Positions 40,681-49,469 of a DNA stretch of 64,000 nucleotides are shown here, piece after piece. Position 1 is the first letter of the stretch; each line of letters starts with the position of its first letter. The notes under the pieces are model-generated. The model worked only from the letters and a program-made list of their open reading frames with translations. It ran no database searches and was not told the origin of the DNA. This DNA comes from Hymenobacter yonginensis. GTDB lineage: Bacteria > Bacteroidota > Bacteroidia > Cytophagales > Hymenobacteraceae. The stretch spans positions 806,001-870,000 of the forward strand of contig NZ_CP115396.1 in NCBI RefSeq assembly GCF_027625995.1. Reading direction: 5' to 3'. Made by a program: the position numbers and the translations under genes.

Positions 40681-41910
40681 TCAGATAAAGGCGAACGGGC
40701 TGGGCGAGAAACACAGCACAAAAATAGCCAGCATCAACCAGCCCAGCACCTTGCGCCCGCCGGAAAGCGGCGTTTCGTCGGGCGCCGGCGGGTGGAACAC
40801 GCCCATCAGGCGGCTCAGCAGCAGCCCGAACCCCAGCCAGCCCGGATTGCCCAAGATGCCCGGCACCGCCACCGTGCAGGCCAACTGCACCGCCCACACG
40901 CCCACCGCCAGCAGCAGCGCCTGCCAGAGCCGCGGCACCACCGGCCGCAGCACTACACACAGGTAGGCAAAGTACGGCGCGCCCCAGTACAGCCACGTCT
41001 GGCCGGACGTGCTACTGGAAAACAGCCCTAGCCCGGCGTAGAACACAAACCCCACAAACAGCACCCCCGACAGCCGGTTGAAGCGCCGGAAGCCCAGCAA
41101 CCCGTACAGAATGTGCCCGCCATCGAGCTGGCCGATGGGCAGCAGGTTGAGCGCCGTGAAGAACAGCGCCAGCGCGCCGGCCAGTAGCACCGGGTAGTGC
41201 GTCAGCTCGTTGGGGTGCGGCAGCCGGGCAGGGTCGGCAAACAGGTATTCGAGGCCCTGATACAGCAGCGGCTTGGCCAGCGTGATGCCTTGGCCTGCAC
41301 TATATACATAGCGAGCATACTCAGAGCCATACTTAGCGTATTGCGGGTGAATCTGGAAGATATAGTCAGCGGGCGGCAGGTGCGTGAAGCCGTAAATCAG
41401 CACCGGCACCGCCAGCAGAAACCCCGCCAGCGGCCCGGCCAGCCCGATATCAAAAAACTCCTTGCGCGAAAATATCCGGTCCTTGACCCGAATGACGGCC
41501 CCGAACGTGCCGATGGTGCTGAACATGCCCGTGAAGAAAGGAATGTAATAGGGCAGCGTGGCCCGCACCCGGTGGTGCCGTGCCGTGAAGTAGTGGCCAA
41601 ACTCGTGCACCGTCAGCACTCCCAGAAACGGCACCGAAAACCACAGGCCCTGCCGGATTTCGGCGGCCGTCAGGCCCGTGCCTTCAAAGGTGAATTTGCC
41701 GGTCATCCACTCGGCGCCAGCCAGGGTGGTGGTCAGCAGCGTCAGTAGGAACAGGCCCAGGTGCAGCGCATAGCGCCGCCAGCGCGGCGGTTCTGGTTTT
41801 TCAGCATATCCGTCCGGCCAGGGCTCGTCCGGTTCAGACGGCGGCAGGTCAGGGCTGGCCGCGTCAGGAAAGGGGAGGAGCGGCGGAGGGTTGTCGGTTG
41901 GATAAGGCAC
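40681..41910 (-). CDS. Site-2 protease family (M50) intramembrane metalloprotease
   Basis: A 409-residue polytopic protein. The zinc-binding HEFGH lies at residues 102-106 (LTVHEFGHYFTARHH) and the third ligand Asp263 in LLPIGQLDGGHILYG, the diagnostic pair of site-2 proteases. Six or more membrane helices are visible. The first about 45 residues are a Pro-rich cytoplasmic tail. No ATG is available: the frame starts at GTG 41910 and overlaps the end of the HAD gene by 47 bp, suggesting translational coupling. Such proteases cleave membrane-bound regulators or remnant signal peptides; this PDZ-less, non-RseP type has an unknown substrate. Confidence 0.88.
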   Translation of the reverse strand: MPYPTDNPPPLLPFPDAASPDLPPSEPDEPWPDGYAEKPEPPRWRRYALHLGLFLLTLLTTTLAGAEWMTGKFTFEGTGLTAAEIRQGLWFSVPFLGVLTVHEFGHYFTARHHRVRATLPYYIPFFTGMFSTIGTFGAVIRVKDRIFSRKEFFDIGLAGPLAGFLLAVPVLIYGFTHLPPADYIFQIHPQYAKYGSEYARYVYSAGQGITLAKPLLYQGLEYLFADPARLPHPNELTHYPVLLAGALALFFTALNLLPIGQLDGGHILYGLLGFRRFNRLSGVLFVGFVFYAGLGLFSSSTSGQTWLYWGAPYFAYLCVVLRPVVPRLWQALLLAVGVWAVQLACTVAVPGILGNPGWLGFGLLLSRLMGVFHPPAPDETPLSGGRKVLGWLMLAIFVLCFSPSPFAFI

Positions 41911-42541
41911 TAAGGGCAGCAGGTAGGGCGTCGGAGAGCGTGAGGGGCGGGGCCAGAAACAGCGTGTGCAGGCCCAGGCGTTGGGCCGTTTCGATGTGTT
42001 GAAAACTGTCCTCGATGAAAAGAGTTTCCTCGGCCTTCCAGTTCATCTCGCGCAGCGCGTGCCGGAAAATTTCCTCGCCCGGCTTGCGCAACCCCACGTG
42101 CTGCGAGTAGAACACCCGGTCGAGGCAGTCGGCAATGCCGTGCTCGAAGCCGTACTGCGCGCGCAGCACTTGGTTGATTTGGTCGATGTGAATCTGGTTG
42201 GTGTTGGACAGCAGCGCCGTCTGGTGGCCCTTGGCCCGCAGCTCCGCAATCAGAGCCAGCCGCTCGGCCGGCACATCCAGCAGCATGGCGTTCCAGGCGG
42301 CGTCCAGCTCCTCATCGGTGGCCTCCAGCTCGTAGGTGGCGCGCAGGCCGTCCCGGAACTGCGCCGGCGTCAGGCGGCCCGTTTCCATCTGGTCGAACAG
42401 CTCGGCCTGCGCCGCCTGCGTAAACTCGATGGTGCTGCCGTGCCGGTGCAGGCGGCCCATGGCCGCCAGGGTGCGCTGGTAGTCGATGTTGATGATGACG
42501 CCCCCAAAATCGAAGAGCAGGTTGGGCAGTTGATGTGGCAT
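41864..42541 (-). CDS. HAD family hydrolase (YihX-like phosphatase)
   Basis: A 225-residue haloacid-dehalogenase-fold protein from ATG 42541. Motif I is LLFDFGGVIINID (nucleophile Asp11), with a helical cap from about residue 20-90, motif II ALLSNTNQIHI, motif III lysine in VGLRKPGEEIF, and motif IV FIEDSFQHIETAQRLGL. The DFGGVI form of motif I and the SNTN block resemble YihX/epoxide-hydrolase-N-terminal-like HAD-IA phosphatases, which hydrolyse small sugar phosphates such as glucose-1-phosphate. Substrate not determinable. Its 3' end overlaps the site-2 protease start by 47 bp. Confidence 0.88.
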   Translation of the reverse strand: MPHQLPNLLFDFGGVIINIDYQRTLAAMGRLHRHGSTIEFTQAAQAELFDQMETGRLTPAQFRDGLRATYELEATDEELDAAWNAMLLDVPAERLALIAELRAKGHQTALLSNTNQIHIDQINQVLRAQYGFEHGIADCLDRVFYSQHVGLRKPGEEIFRHALREMNWKAEETLFIEDSFQHIETAQRLGLHTLFLAPPLTLSDALPAALSALSNRQPSAAPPLS

Positions 42542-42666
42542 AAGGCTGACTATCTGAGGCTGGGCACCGGAACAACGCTTTTCCTGCCCGGTGTAATTGC
42601 AAATCCGCCCGCAAAAGTCGAAGTTTGCACGGCTGAAACCAACCATCCCGTGGGCGGTAAAGGCAA

Positions 42667-42743
42667 GGGCCTATAGCTCAATCGGTTAGAGCAACTGACT
42701 CATAATCAGTAGGTCACTGGTTCGATTCCAGTTGGGCCCACCA
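42667..42743 (+). tRNA. tRNA with CAT anticodon (probably tRNA-Ile2, otherwise elongator Met)
   Basis: A complete cloverleaf with encoded CCA: acceptor GGGCCTA with TGGGCCC, D-arm GCTC-AATCGGTTA-GAGC, anticodon arm ACTGA-CTCATAA-TCAGT (anticodon CAT), and T-arm ACTGG-TTCGATT-CCAGT. The C4-G69 and C5-G68 acceptor pairs fit recognition by TilS, which would modify C34 to lysidine and make this an isoleucine tRNA for AUA. Elongator methionine is the alternative. Confidence 0.9.
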
Positions 42744-42775
42744 AATCCCGCTTTACGGCAACGTAGAGCGGGATT
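42743..42775 (+). terminator. Terminator after the CAT tRNA
   Basis: A 15-bp stem with one wobble pair (AAATCCCGCT extended to TTACG, and partner) directly follows the CCA end and is followed by TTG. No gene is seen in the remaining gap to katG (42776-43063). Confidence 0.8.
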
Positions 42776-43063
42776 TTTGTTTTTCTGCCTACTGTTCTGC
42801 CAGTATTTCTTAGTGGAGACTCCCAAAACGGCCTGCGCGCTTCTGCCCGGCGCTGGCAGAAGCCCGGAAGCTTGGAGCACTAGCAGTATGTTAGATGGCA
42901 CCTCAGGCCGCAGCGGCGGGCAATGTGCCTTTATCTTAAGAATGGATTAATTTATCTATAACCGGATATCCTGCACCAACCTTTTCCGCAAAAGGAGAGT
43001 TGAATAGCGCGTCGCGCTGCCGACAAGCCTGCCCACCACCAACCCTTTTTAGCTGACCTCATC

Positions 43064-45379
43064 ATGCTGGATATCCACCACGACAAAACCAACACCGATT
43101 CCTTTAAAATGGAGGGCAAATGCCCCTTCGGCGGCGACCGTATCGGCGGCGTGGAAGGCACCCCGCCCACGCTCTCCGACTGGTACCCCAACCGCCTGAA
43201 GGTGGAGTTGCTGCACCAGAACGGCCCCCAGGCCAACCCCCTGGGCGAGGACTTCAATTACGCCGAAGCCTTCAACTCCATCAACCTGGAGGAGCTGAAA
43301 AACGAAATCAAGAGCTTCCTGACGACTTCGGTGGACTGGTGGCCCTCCGACTACAATAACTACGGCCCGCAGATGATCCGCATGGCCTGGCACTCGGCCG
43401 GTACCTACCGCATTGCCGACGGCCGCGGCGGGGCCGGCGAGGCCCTGCAGCGCTTCGCCCCCATCAACAGCTGGTGGGACAACGGCAACACCGACAAGTC
43501 GCGCCGTCTCATTTGGCCTATCAAGCAGAAGTATGGCAGCTCCCTCTCCTGGGCCGACCTGATCGTGCTGACCGGCAACTGCGCCCTCGAAATCATGGGC
43601 TTCCCGACCTACGGCTTTGCCGGCGGCCGCCAGGATGCCTGGGAGGCTGACAACGCCACCTACTGGGGCCCCGAGGTAGTGCACGATATGTCCAAGGCCA
43701 AGTCGCCCGACGAGATGGTGAGCCGCGACAAGCGTTGGCGCGGCCGCAACGGCAACGCCGATTACGACCTCGAAAATCCGCTGGCCGCCTCGCACCAGGC
43801 CCTCATTTACGTGAACCCTGAAGGTCCCTATGCCAACGGCGACCCGCTGGGTTCGGCCCACGACATCCGCGTGACCTTCACGCGCATGGCCATGAACAAC
43901 GAGGAAACCGTGGCCCTGATTGCCGGCGGCCACGCCTTCGGCAAGAGCCACGGCATGGTGCCGGCCGCCAAAATTGGTGTGGCCCCCGAAATTGCGCCTA
44001 TGGAAGCCATGGGCCTGGGCTGGCACAACCCCCAGGGCAAGGGCAACGCCGAAGACACGATGACCAACGGCATCGAAGGCAGCTGGACGCCCAATCCTAT
44101 GCAGTGGGACAACGACTACCTCACCAACCTGTTCAAGTTCGACTGGGAGCAGACCAAGAGCCCGGCCGGTGCGCTGCAGTGGACCCCGGTGGACAAAAAC
44201 GCCCCCAAAACGCCCGACGCGCACATCGAAGGTCAGATGAACGACCTGATGATGATGACCACCGACATTGCCCTGAAGGTGGATCCCGAGTACCGCGCCG
44301 TGTGTGAGAAATTCCTTAACGATTTCGACGCCTTTACGCAGGCCTTCTCGAAAGCTTGGTACAAGCTGACCCACCGCGACATGGGCCCGCGTGAACGTTA
44401 CCTCGGCCCCGAGAAGCGCAACGAAAACGACCTGCTGTGGCAGGATCCCATCCCGCTGGCCGACTACACCATCATCGACGCAGCGGACGTGGCGGAGCTG
44501 AAGAAGGCCATTCTGGCCACCGATATTTCCGTGTCGGACCTCGTGTTTACGGCCTTCTCGTCGGCCGTGACGCACCGCCAGAGCGACAAGCGTGGCGGCG
44601 CCAACGGCGCCCGCCTGGCCCTGGCCCCGCAGAAAGACTGGGAAATCAACCGCCGTACGGTGCCTGTAGTAGCCGCCCTGCAGAAGGTAATGGCCGATTT
44701 CAACGGCACGGATAAGGACAGCAAAGGTGGCAAGCAGGTTTCGCTGGCCGACCTCATCGTGCTGGGCGGCTGCGCGGCCCTCGAAAAAGCTGCCGCCGAC
44801 GCTGGCGTGCCCACCGAAGTGCCCTTCACCCCGGGCCGCCGCGACACCACCCAGGAGCTCACCGACATCGAGATGTTCACCTGGCTGAAGCCGGTGGCCG
44901 ACGGCTTCCGCAACTTCCTCGACAACGACTTCAACCAGCTTGCCAAGCATGTGGCCCCCGAGGAGATGTTCCTCGACAAGGCCCAGTTGCTCTCGCTCAC
45001 CTCGCCCGAGTGGGTAGCCCTGACGGGCGGTCTGCGCGCCATGAACGCCAACTACGACAATTCGAAGCACGGCATTTTCACTGACCGCGAAGGCGTGCTC
45101 ACCAACGACTTCTTCAACGTGCTCACCAGCACGGATTACGAGTGGAAGAAGTCGGACTCGCGCGGTATGACCTTCTGGCTGAAAGACCGCACCTCGGGTG
45201 AGAACCGCTACTCGGCCACCCGCGCCGACCTGGTGTTTGGCTCGAACAGCCAGCTGCGCGCCGTAGCCGAAGTGTACGCCGGCAAAGACGGCCACCAGCG
45301 CTTCGTGAAGGCCTTCGTGAAGGCCTGGGACAAAGTGATGATGCTGGACCGCTACGACGTGAAAGTAGCCGCCCGCTAA
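43064..45379 (+). CDS. katG: Catalase-peroxidase KatG
   Basis: A 771-residue class I haem peroxidase. The distal triad is Arg106-Trp109-His110 in [12 protein letters not shown]. The Met-Tyr-Trp crosslink that gives catalase activity is predicted from Trp109, Tyr249 (IYVNPEGP) and Met275 ([10 protein letters not shown]). The proximal haem ligand lies in [10 protein letters not shown]. The degenerate C-terminal repeat domain is present in full, so length is normal. It destroys H2O2 in the cytoplasm and has peroxidase activity toward organic donors. Monocistronic, with its own terminator. No oxidant regulator gene adjoins it. Confidence 0.97.
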   Translation: MLDIHHDKTNTDSFKMEGKCPFGGDRIGGVEGTPPTLSDWYPNRLKVELLHQNGPQANPLGEDFNYAEAFNSINLEELKNEIKSFLTTSVDWWPSDYNNYGPQMIRMAWHSAGTYRIADGRGGAGEALQRFAPINSWWDNGNTDKSRRLIWPIKQKYGSSLSWADLIVLTGNCALEIMGFPTYGFAGGRQDAWEADNATYWGPEVVHDMSKAKSPDEMVSRDKRWRGRNGNADYDLENPLAASHQALIYVNPEGPYANGDPLGSAHDIRVTFTRMAMNNEETVALIAGGHAFGKSHGMVPAAKIGVAPEIAPMEAMGLGWHNPQGKGNAEDTMTNGIEGSWTPNPMQWDNDYLTNLFKFDWEQTKSPAGALQWTPVDKNAPKTPDAHIEGQMNDLMMMTTDIALKVDPEYRAVCEKFLNDFDAFTQAFSKAWYKLTHRDMGPRERYLGPEKRNENDLLWQDPIPLADYTIIDAADVAELKKAILATDISVSDLVFTAFSSAVTHRQSDKRGGANGARLALAPQKDWEINRRTVPVVAALQKVMADFNGTDKDSKGGKQVSLADLIVLGGCAALEKAAADAGVPTEVPFTPGRRDTTQELTDIEMFTWLKPVADGFRNFLDNDFNQLAKHVAPEEMFLDKAQLLSLTSPEWVALTGGLRAMNANYDNSKHGIFTDREGVLTNDFFNVLTSTDYEWKKSDSRGMTFWLKDRTSGENRYSATRADLVFGSNSQLRAVAEVYAGKDGHQRFVKAFVKAWDKVMMLDRYDVKVAAR

Positions 45380-45415
45380 CCGCCCGCCCCGGCCGTAAGG
45401 CTAGTAGGCAACTTC

Positions 45416-45452
45416 ATAGGGGAAAAGCTCCACATCGGGGTTTTTCCCCTAT
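45416..45452 (+). terminator. Terminator after katG
   Basis: An 11-bp stem (ATAGGGGAAAA with TTTTCCCCTAT), 37 bp past the katG stop, followed by TTTGTTTG. Confidence 0.65.
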
Positions 45453-45507
45453 TTGTTTGTGGAAGCGGCCGGCTGCGAAGTCAGCGCGGTTTAGGTGCTA
45501 CAGTCCC

Positions 45508-45607
45508 CTGTAGAGATGCGACACTTCGCGTCTCCTCGTTGCTGACGTTGTGCAGGCTGTGGGGCTGGTCGTTCAGCGCCGAGACGCGACGTGTCGCGTC
45601 TCTACAG
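45508..45607. repeat. Inverted repeat with hairpin arms between katG and the MBL gene
   Basis: Arms 45508-45534 and 45581-45607 are inverted copies with two mismatches over 27 bp (CTGTAGAGACGCGACAC type). Each arm is itself a near-palindrome around GAGACGCGACA/TGTCGCGTCTC. The gap 45453-45760 otherwise holds only a short leader with an 18-bp repeat (45727-45744). Confidence 0.7.
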
Positions 45608-45760
45608 TTGATGTGCCGTTTCGGGGAGCATGGCAGCCTACCATCCACCGATTCAAGCTAAACCAGCTGGGCTACGACCACGTCTACGCCCATGTACGGG
45701 CCGCTAACGTTGCGCGTGAGCCAGTCAACAATTCAACCATTCAACAATAGCTCAAACCTG

Positions 45761-46549
45761 ATGAAATTCTCCCTTCTGCTCACGGCCGCGCTGGCCGTTT
45801 TCGCCTTGCAGGCCTCCGCCCAGACGGCCGCTCCGGCCGCCGCACCCCGCGCCACTCCCGACCAGATTGCCACTAAGCAAGGCCCGCTCATGGTGCAGCC
45901 CATCACCCACGCCAGTCTGGTGCTGACCTGGAACGGCAAAACCATCTACGTGGACCCCTCCGGCGGAGCTGAAGCCTACGCCGGCCTGGCCGCGCCCGAC
46001 GTGGTGCTCATCACCGACATCCACGGCGACCACATGGATGCCAAAACCCTGGCCGCCCTGCCCATCAGCAAAGCCCTGCTGCTGGCCCCCAAAGCCGTGG
46101 CCGAGCAGCTGCCGGCCGAGTATCGGACGCAGGTCCGCATCCTCAAAAATGGCCAGCGCCTCGACACGCTGGGTATGCGCGTATCGGCCATTCCGATGTA
46201 CAACCTACCCGAAACGGCCGACTCCCGCCACCCCAAAGGCCGCGGCAACGGCTACATCCTAAGCCTGGGCGGCAAAACCGTGTACCTCTCCGGCGACACC
46301 GAGGATATTGCCGAGATGCGCGCCCTCAAGAACATCGACGTGGCCTTCGTGTGCATGAACCTGCCCTACACTATGGATGTGAACCAGGCCGCCCAGGGCG
46401 TGCTGGCCTTCAAGCCCGGCATCGTGTATCCCTACCACTACCGCGGCCAGAACGGCCTGAGCGACGTGGCCAGCTTCCAGAAGCAAGTGCAGGCCAAGAA
46501 CAAGAAAATTGACGTGCGCCTGCGCAACTGGTACCCGACGGCGCAGTAA
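45761..46549 (+). CDS. Exported metallo-beta-lactamase-fold hydrolase (UlaG/YtnP-like)
   Basis: A 262-residue protein from ATG 45761 with a signal peptide (LLLTAALAVFALQASAQ). The metallo-beta-lactamase fold is seen from QPITHASLVLTWNGKTIYVD, metal ligands TDIHGDHMD (a variant of HxHxDH with Asp in the first His place), SGDTEDIAEM and the late YPYHYRG. It resembles the beta-lactamase-superfamily_2/UlaG-like group of periplasmic hydrolases with unknown substrate. Monocistronic with a very strong terminator downstream. Confidence 0.85.
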   Translation: MKFSLLLTAALAVFALQASAQTAAPAAAPRATPDQIATKQGPLMVQPITHASLVLTWNGKTIYVDPSGGAEAYAGLAAPDVVLITDIHGDHMDAKTLAALPISKALLLAPKAVAEQLPAEYRTQVRILKNGQRLDTLGMRVSAIPMYNLPETADSRHPKGRGNGYILSLGGKTVYLSGDTEDIAEMRALKNIDVAFVCMNLPYTMDVNQAAQGVLAFKPGIVYPYHYRGQNGLSDVASFQKQVQAKNKKIDVRLRNWYPTAQ

Positions 46550-46572
46550 CGCCGGGAACTTGTCTTCACCTG

Positions 46573-46625
46573 AAAGCCCCTGTAGGGTGGTGCTCTGCTA
46601 ATGAGTGCCACCCTACAGGGGCTTT
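46573..46625 (+). terminator. Terminator after the MBL-fold gene
   Basis: A perfect 18-bp stem (AAAGCCCCTGTAGGGTGG and its complement) lies 23 bp past the stop and is followed by TTTTTG. The rest of the gap to 46918 is AT-rich promoter sequence without a gene. Confidence 0.85.
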
Positions 46626-46815
46626 TTGTGCGCTGTATACTTTCCGCGCAAGGCTTACGCTGCTTTCCTCGCCACCGATTCTGCCTATATGCTGCAACCT
46701 AGGCGAGCTATTGGTAAAAACTAGAGAAACCGGCGTTGGAAGTCCTGTTTTGGGAAAATTTAGGAATCATTCGGAGATATTATTATCCACTTGTAAAATA
46801 AAATTATATAAATTA

Positions 46816-46844
46816 TTGATTTAAGAATAAATATTGTTTATTTG
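46816..46844 (+). promoter_or_regulatory. Possible promoter of the polysaccharide locus
   Basis: In a strongly AT-rich patch, TTG (46816-46818) is followed 18 bp later by TTTATTTG (46837-46844), one mismatch from TAnnTTTG, about 75 bp upstream of the initiating transferase gene. Confidence 0.35.
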
Positions 46845-46918
46845 TTATGTCATTGATCTGAATGCTAGCTCACCATCCCACCTGTTGTCCGCGCCTTCTC
46901 TCTTACTCAGCAGTCTAC

Positions 46919-48316
46919 ATGGAACGCTACAGACACTACACAGACGCCTCCCGCGTCACTCTGTTGTTGGTCGATGTGCTCCTTATTTTTGGAGCCTTTC
47001 GGCTGGCTGGCCGTATCACCTTGGGCCACTGGGCCTTTAGTGGATACTATCCGTTTTTCTTCATCATCTTCGGGCTGCTCTGGTGGATTCTGTCGAGCCA
47101 GTATGCCAACATCTACCGGGTCGACCGGCTGATTACGTACCCGGAGAAGCTGCTGCACCTGATCCGTACGTTTCTGCTGCATGCCGCGCTGGTGCTGTTG
47201 GTGGTGGCGGCCGGCGGGATGCACTGGCCCCCGGTGGAGTATCTGTTTTCGGTGTACAGCCTCGCGATGGTAGGGGTTGTGTCGGGCCGGTTTCTGCTGA
47301 CGTTCCTGTACCGCTCGTATCACCGGCATTTTGCGCGGGCCAACAGCCGCTTCGTTATCATCGGGGCCGGCGACAGCGGCCAGGAGCTGTACCGGTTTCT
47401 GGCCTCGCACGATCCTATCGGCAACGAGTTCATGGGCTTCTTCTCCGACGAGGCGCTGCCCACGGAGTTCCGGGGCTTGGTGCGTGGCCGCCTGGCCGAT
47501 CTGAAAGCCTACTGCCTGCGCGAGCAGATCAACGACATATACTTTGCGCTGCCGCTCGACCGGCGCCAGCTCATTGAGGACCTCTCGCGCTTCGCCGACG
47601 ACAATTTCCTTTCCTTCCGTATCGTGCCCGACTTCCGCGGCACCATGCGCAAAGACGTCAACGTGTATTTCTACGACCATCTGCCCATCCTGACCATCCG
47701 GCACGAGCCGCTGGGCATGCGCACCAATCAGGTAGTGAAGCGGGTGTTTGATATCGTGTTTTCGGGGCTGGTTATCTGTACCATCTTCCCGATCATCATG
47801 CCCATCCTGGCCTTGCTGATCAAGCTGGACTCGCCGGGGCCGGTGTTCTTCCGGCAGATGCGCCCGGGCAAGCGCAACCAGCTGTTTCCGTGCTACAAGC
47901 TGCGCACCATGCAGGCCAGCCACGGCCGCCCCGAGCTGCAGGCCACCAAGCACGACGTGCGCGTAACGAGGGTGGGCCAGTATCTGCGCAAGTATAATCT
48001 GGATGAGCTGCCGCAGTTTTTCAACGTGCTGCTGGGGCACATGTCGGTGGTAGGGCCGCGGCCCAATATGGTGTCGCAGCTCGAGGAGTATAGCAAGCAT
48101 ATCCGCACCTACCACATGCGCCACGCCGTTACCCCGGGCATTACTGGCTACGCGCAGGTAAACGGCTACCGCGGCGAAACCCGCGAAGCCGGCACCATGG
48201 AAAAACGGGTGGAATATGACCTGAAGTACGTGGAAAACTGGTCGTTTGGGATGGATATGAAAATTATCGGGCAGACTGTCTGGAACATGGTGCGGGGCGA
48301 GAAAAACGCCTATTAA
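46919..48316 (+). CDS. Initiating undecaprenyl-phosphate sugar phosphotransferase (WcaJ/WbaP type)
   Basis: A 465-residue polyprenyl glycosylphosphotransferase from ATG 46919. The N-terminal half has four membrane helices and a Rossmann-like CoA-binding-type domain (FVIIGAGDSGQELYRFLASH). The C-terminal catalytic bacterial sugar transferase domain shows KRVFDIVFSGLVI, the SPGPVFFRQMRPGKRN block, CYKLRTM, LDELPQFFNVLLGHMSVVGPRP and TPGITGYAQVNGYRGET. It moves a sugar-1-phosphate (often glucose or galactose) from a nucleotide sugar to undecaprenyl phosphate, the first step of exopolysaccharide or O-unit assembly. It opens the + strand glycan locus. Confidence 0.93.
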   Translation: MERYRHYTDASRVTLLLVDVLLIFGAFRLAGRITLGHWAFSGYYPFFFIIFGLLWWILSSQYANIYRVDRLITYPEKLLHLIRTFLLHAALVLLVVAAGGMHWPPVEYLFSVYSLAMVGVVSGRFLLTFLYRSYHRHFARANSRFVIIGAGDSGQELYRFLASHDPIGNEFMGFFSDEALPTEFRGLVRGRLADLKAYCLREQINDIYFALPLDRRQLIEDLSRFADDNFLSFRIVPDFRGTMRKDVNVYFYDHLPILTIRHEPLGMRTNQVVKRVFDIVFSGLVICTIFPIIMPILALLIKLDSPGPVFFRQMRPGKRNQLFPCYKLRTMQASHGRPELQATKHDVRVTRVGQYLRKYNLDELPQFFNVLLGHMSVVGPRPNMVSQLEEYSKHIRTYHMRHAVTPGITGYAQVNGYRGETREAGTMEKRVEYDLKYVENWSFGMDMKIIGQTVWNMVRGEKNAY

Positions 48317-48392
48317 AAGGCGTAATGGCTGCAGGAGTAAGTGGTTGGTAGCAGGGAGTTGTCTGGCAGAATAGCCCGCCATTTAACCATTG

Positions 48393-48410
48393 AACAATTC
48401 AACCATTCAA
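48393..48410 (+). repeat. Leader repeat copy 2 (also at 45727-45744)
   Basis: AACAATTCAACCATTCAA occurs identically here, 5 bp before the GT26 ATG, and at 45727-45744, 16 bp before the MBL-fold gene ATG. The shared placement just upstream of a start codon suggests a leader element or a repeat remnant. Confidence 0.45.
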
Positions 48411-48415
48411 TCCCT

Positions 48416-49198
48416 ATGCTACCCAAGCGCTACGTCCTCGACTCCCGGATTTCCACCGGCTCCACTGCCCATTTCGTGGACGCTATCCTGCAGCTGGGAG
48501 CGGCCCGGTGCTCGGCCTACGTGTGTTTTGCAAACGTGCACATGGTGGTGGAGTCGCAGCGCGACCCGGAGTTTCGGCAGGTGCTCAACCAGGCCACCAT
48601 TGCCGCGCCCGATGGCAGCCCGGTAGCCGCCGCAGTAGGTTGGTTCAACACCGGCCAGCGGCAGGCCCGCATTGCCGGTATGGATTTGCTGCCGGCTTTG
48701 CTCACCGAAGCCGCCCGGCGGCAGCAGTCGGTGTACTTCTACGGTACTACGCCGCGCGTACTGGAGGCCATGGTGGCCCGCGCCCGGCAGGAACTGCCCA
48801 ACCTGCAGATTGTAGGAGCCTACGCGCCGCCGTTCCGGCCGCTCACGCCCGAAGAAGACGCAGCCGAAACCGCCGCCATCAACGCCGCCGACCCCGATCT
48901 GCTGTTCGTAGCCCTCGGCTGTCCCAAGCAGGAAAACTGGATGGCGGCCCACCGCGGCCGAATCCGGGCCTGCATGCTGGGCGTGGGGCAGGCTTTCCCG
49001 GTGTATGCCGGGCTGGAGCGCCGCCTGCCCCAGTGGGCCCGGCGGCTGTGGCTGGAATGGGCTTACCGACTCTGGCTGGAGCCCCGGCGTTTGTGGCGGC
49101 GGTATCTGGTCACCAACTCCCGCTTTCTGTATCTGGTAGCCCGCCGCCTGGTAGCGCTGAGCGTGGGCCGGCCTACGCCCGCAATCTATAGCGAGTAA
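48416..49198 (+). CDS. WecG/TagA/CpsF family glycosyltransferase (GT26)
   Basis: A 260-residue protein from ATG 48416. The family signatures are FANVHMVVESQRDPEFRQV, NQATIAAPDGSPVAAAVG, the VYFYGT loop, LLFVALGCPKQENWM and GVGQAFPVYAG, with W-R-rich C-terminal helices (LWLEWAYRLWLEPRRLWRR) that hold it to the membrane. GT26 enzymes add the second sugar (for example ManNAcA or ManNAc) onto a lipid-linked first sugar. Immediately downstream of the initiating transferase, it likely adds sugar two. The 99-bp gap before it carries an 18-bp leader repeat shared with the MBL gene. Confidence 0.9.
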   Translation: MLPKRYVLDSRISTGSTAHFVDAILQLGAARCSAYVCFANVHMVVESQRDPEFRQVLNQATIAAPDGSPVAAAVGWFNTGQRQARIAGMDLLPALLTEAARRQQSVYFYGTTPRVLEAMVARARQELPNLQIVGAYAPPFRPLTPEEDAAETAAINAADPDLLFVALGCPKQENWMAAHRGRIRACMLGVGQAFPVYAGLERRLPQWARRLWLEWAYRLWLEPRRLWRRYLVTNSRFLYLVARRLVALSVGRPTPAIYSE

Positions 49199-49331
49199 CT
49201 GCCTGGGGTTCCACTGTCGCCCGCTGCGTCACAGGTTCCTTTTCCACAGGGTTCCTTGCCTTGGAATGCGGATGATTGTGTATTATAATTAATTTTTATT
49301 GTTATTTTATTGAAATAATTCATAAAAAATA

Positions 49332-49361
49332 TTGACAATATTATAAATATATATACCTTTC
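49332..49361 (+). promoter_or_regulatory. Promoter of the nucleotide-sugar gene set
   Basis: TTG (49332-49334) is separated by 19 bp from TACCTTTC (49354-49361), one base from the TAnnTTTG consensus, in an AT-rich 271-bp gap. Start of transcription near 49368 would give a leader of about 100 nt ahead of the cytidylyltransferase. Confidence 0.5.
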
Positions 49362-49469
49362 ACTACCTGGTATATTCATGAGCGGCTATGCTTGTGTGTA
49401 TCGGTTGATGGAAGTTCTTTCTGCTCTTTTTCTCTCGGACTATCACCTGTCTCTTAACCTGTTGCAGTC

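Noticed and set aside
43049-45295. 748-codon open frame on the - strand opposite katG
   Set aside because: The translation is Val/Gly/His-rich with no recognisable family, whereas the + frame is an intact KatG.
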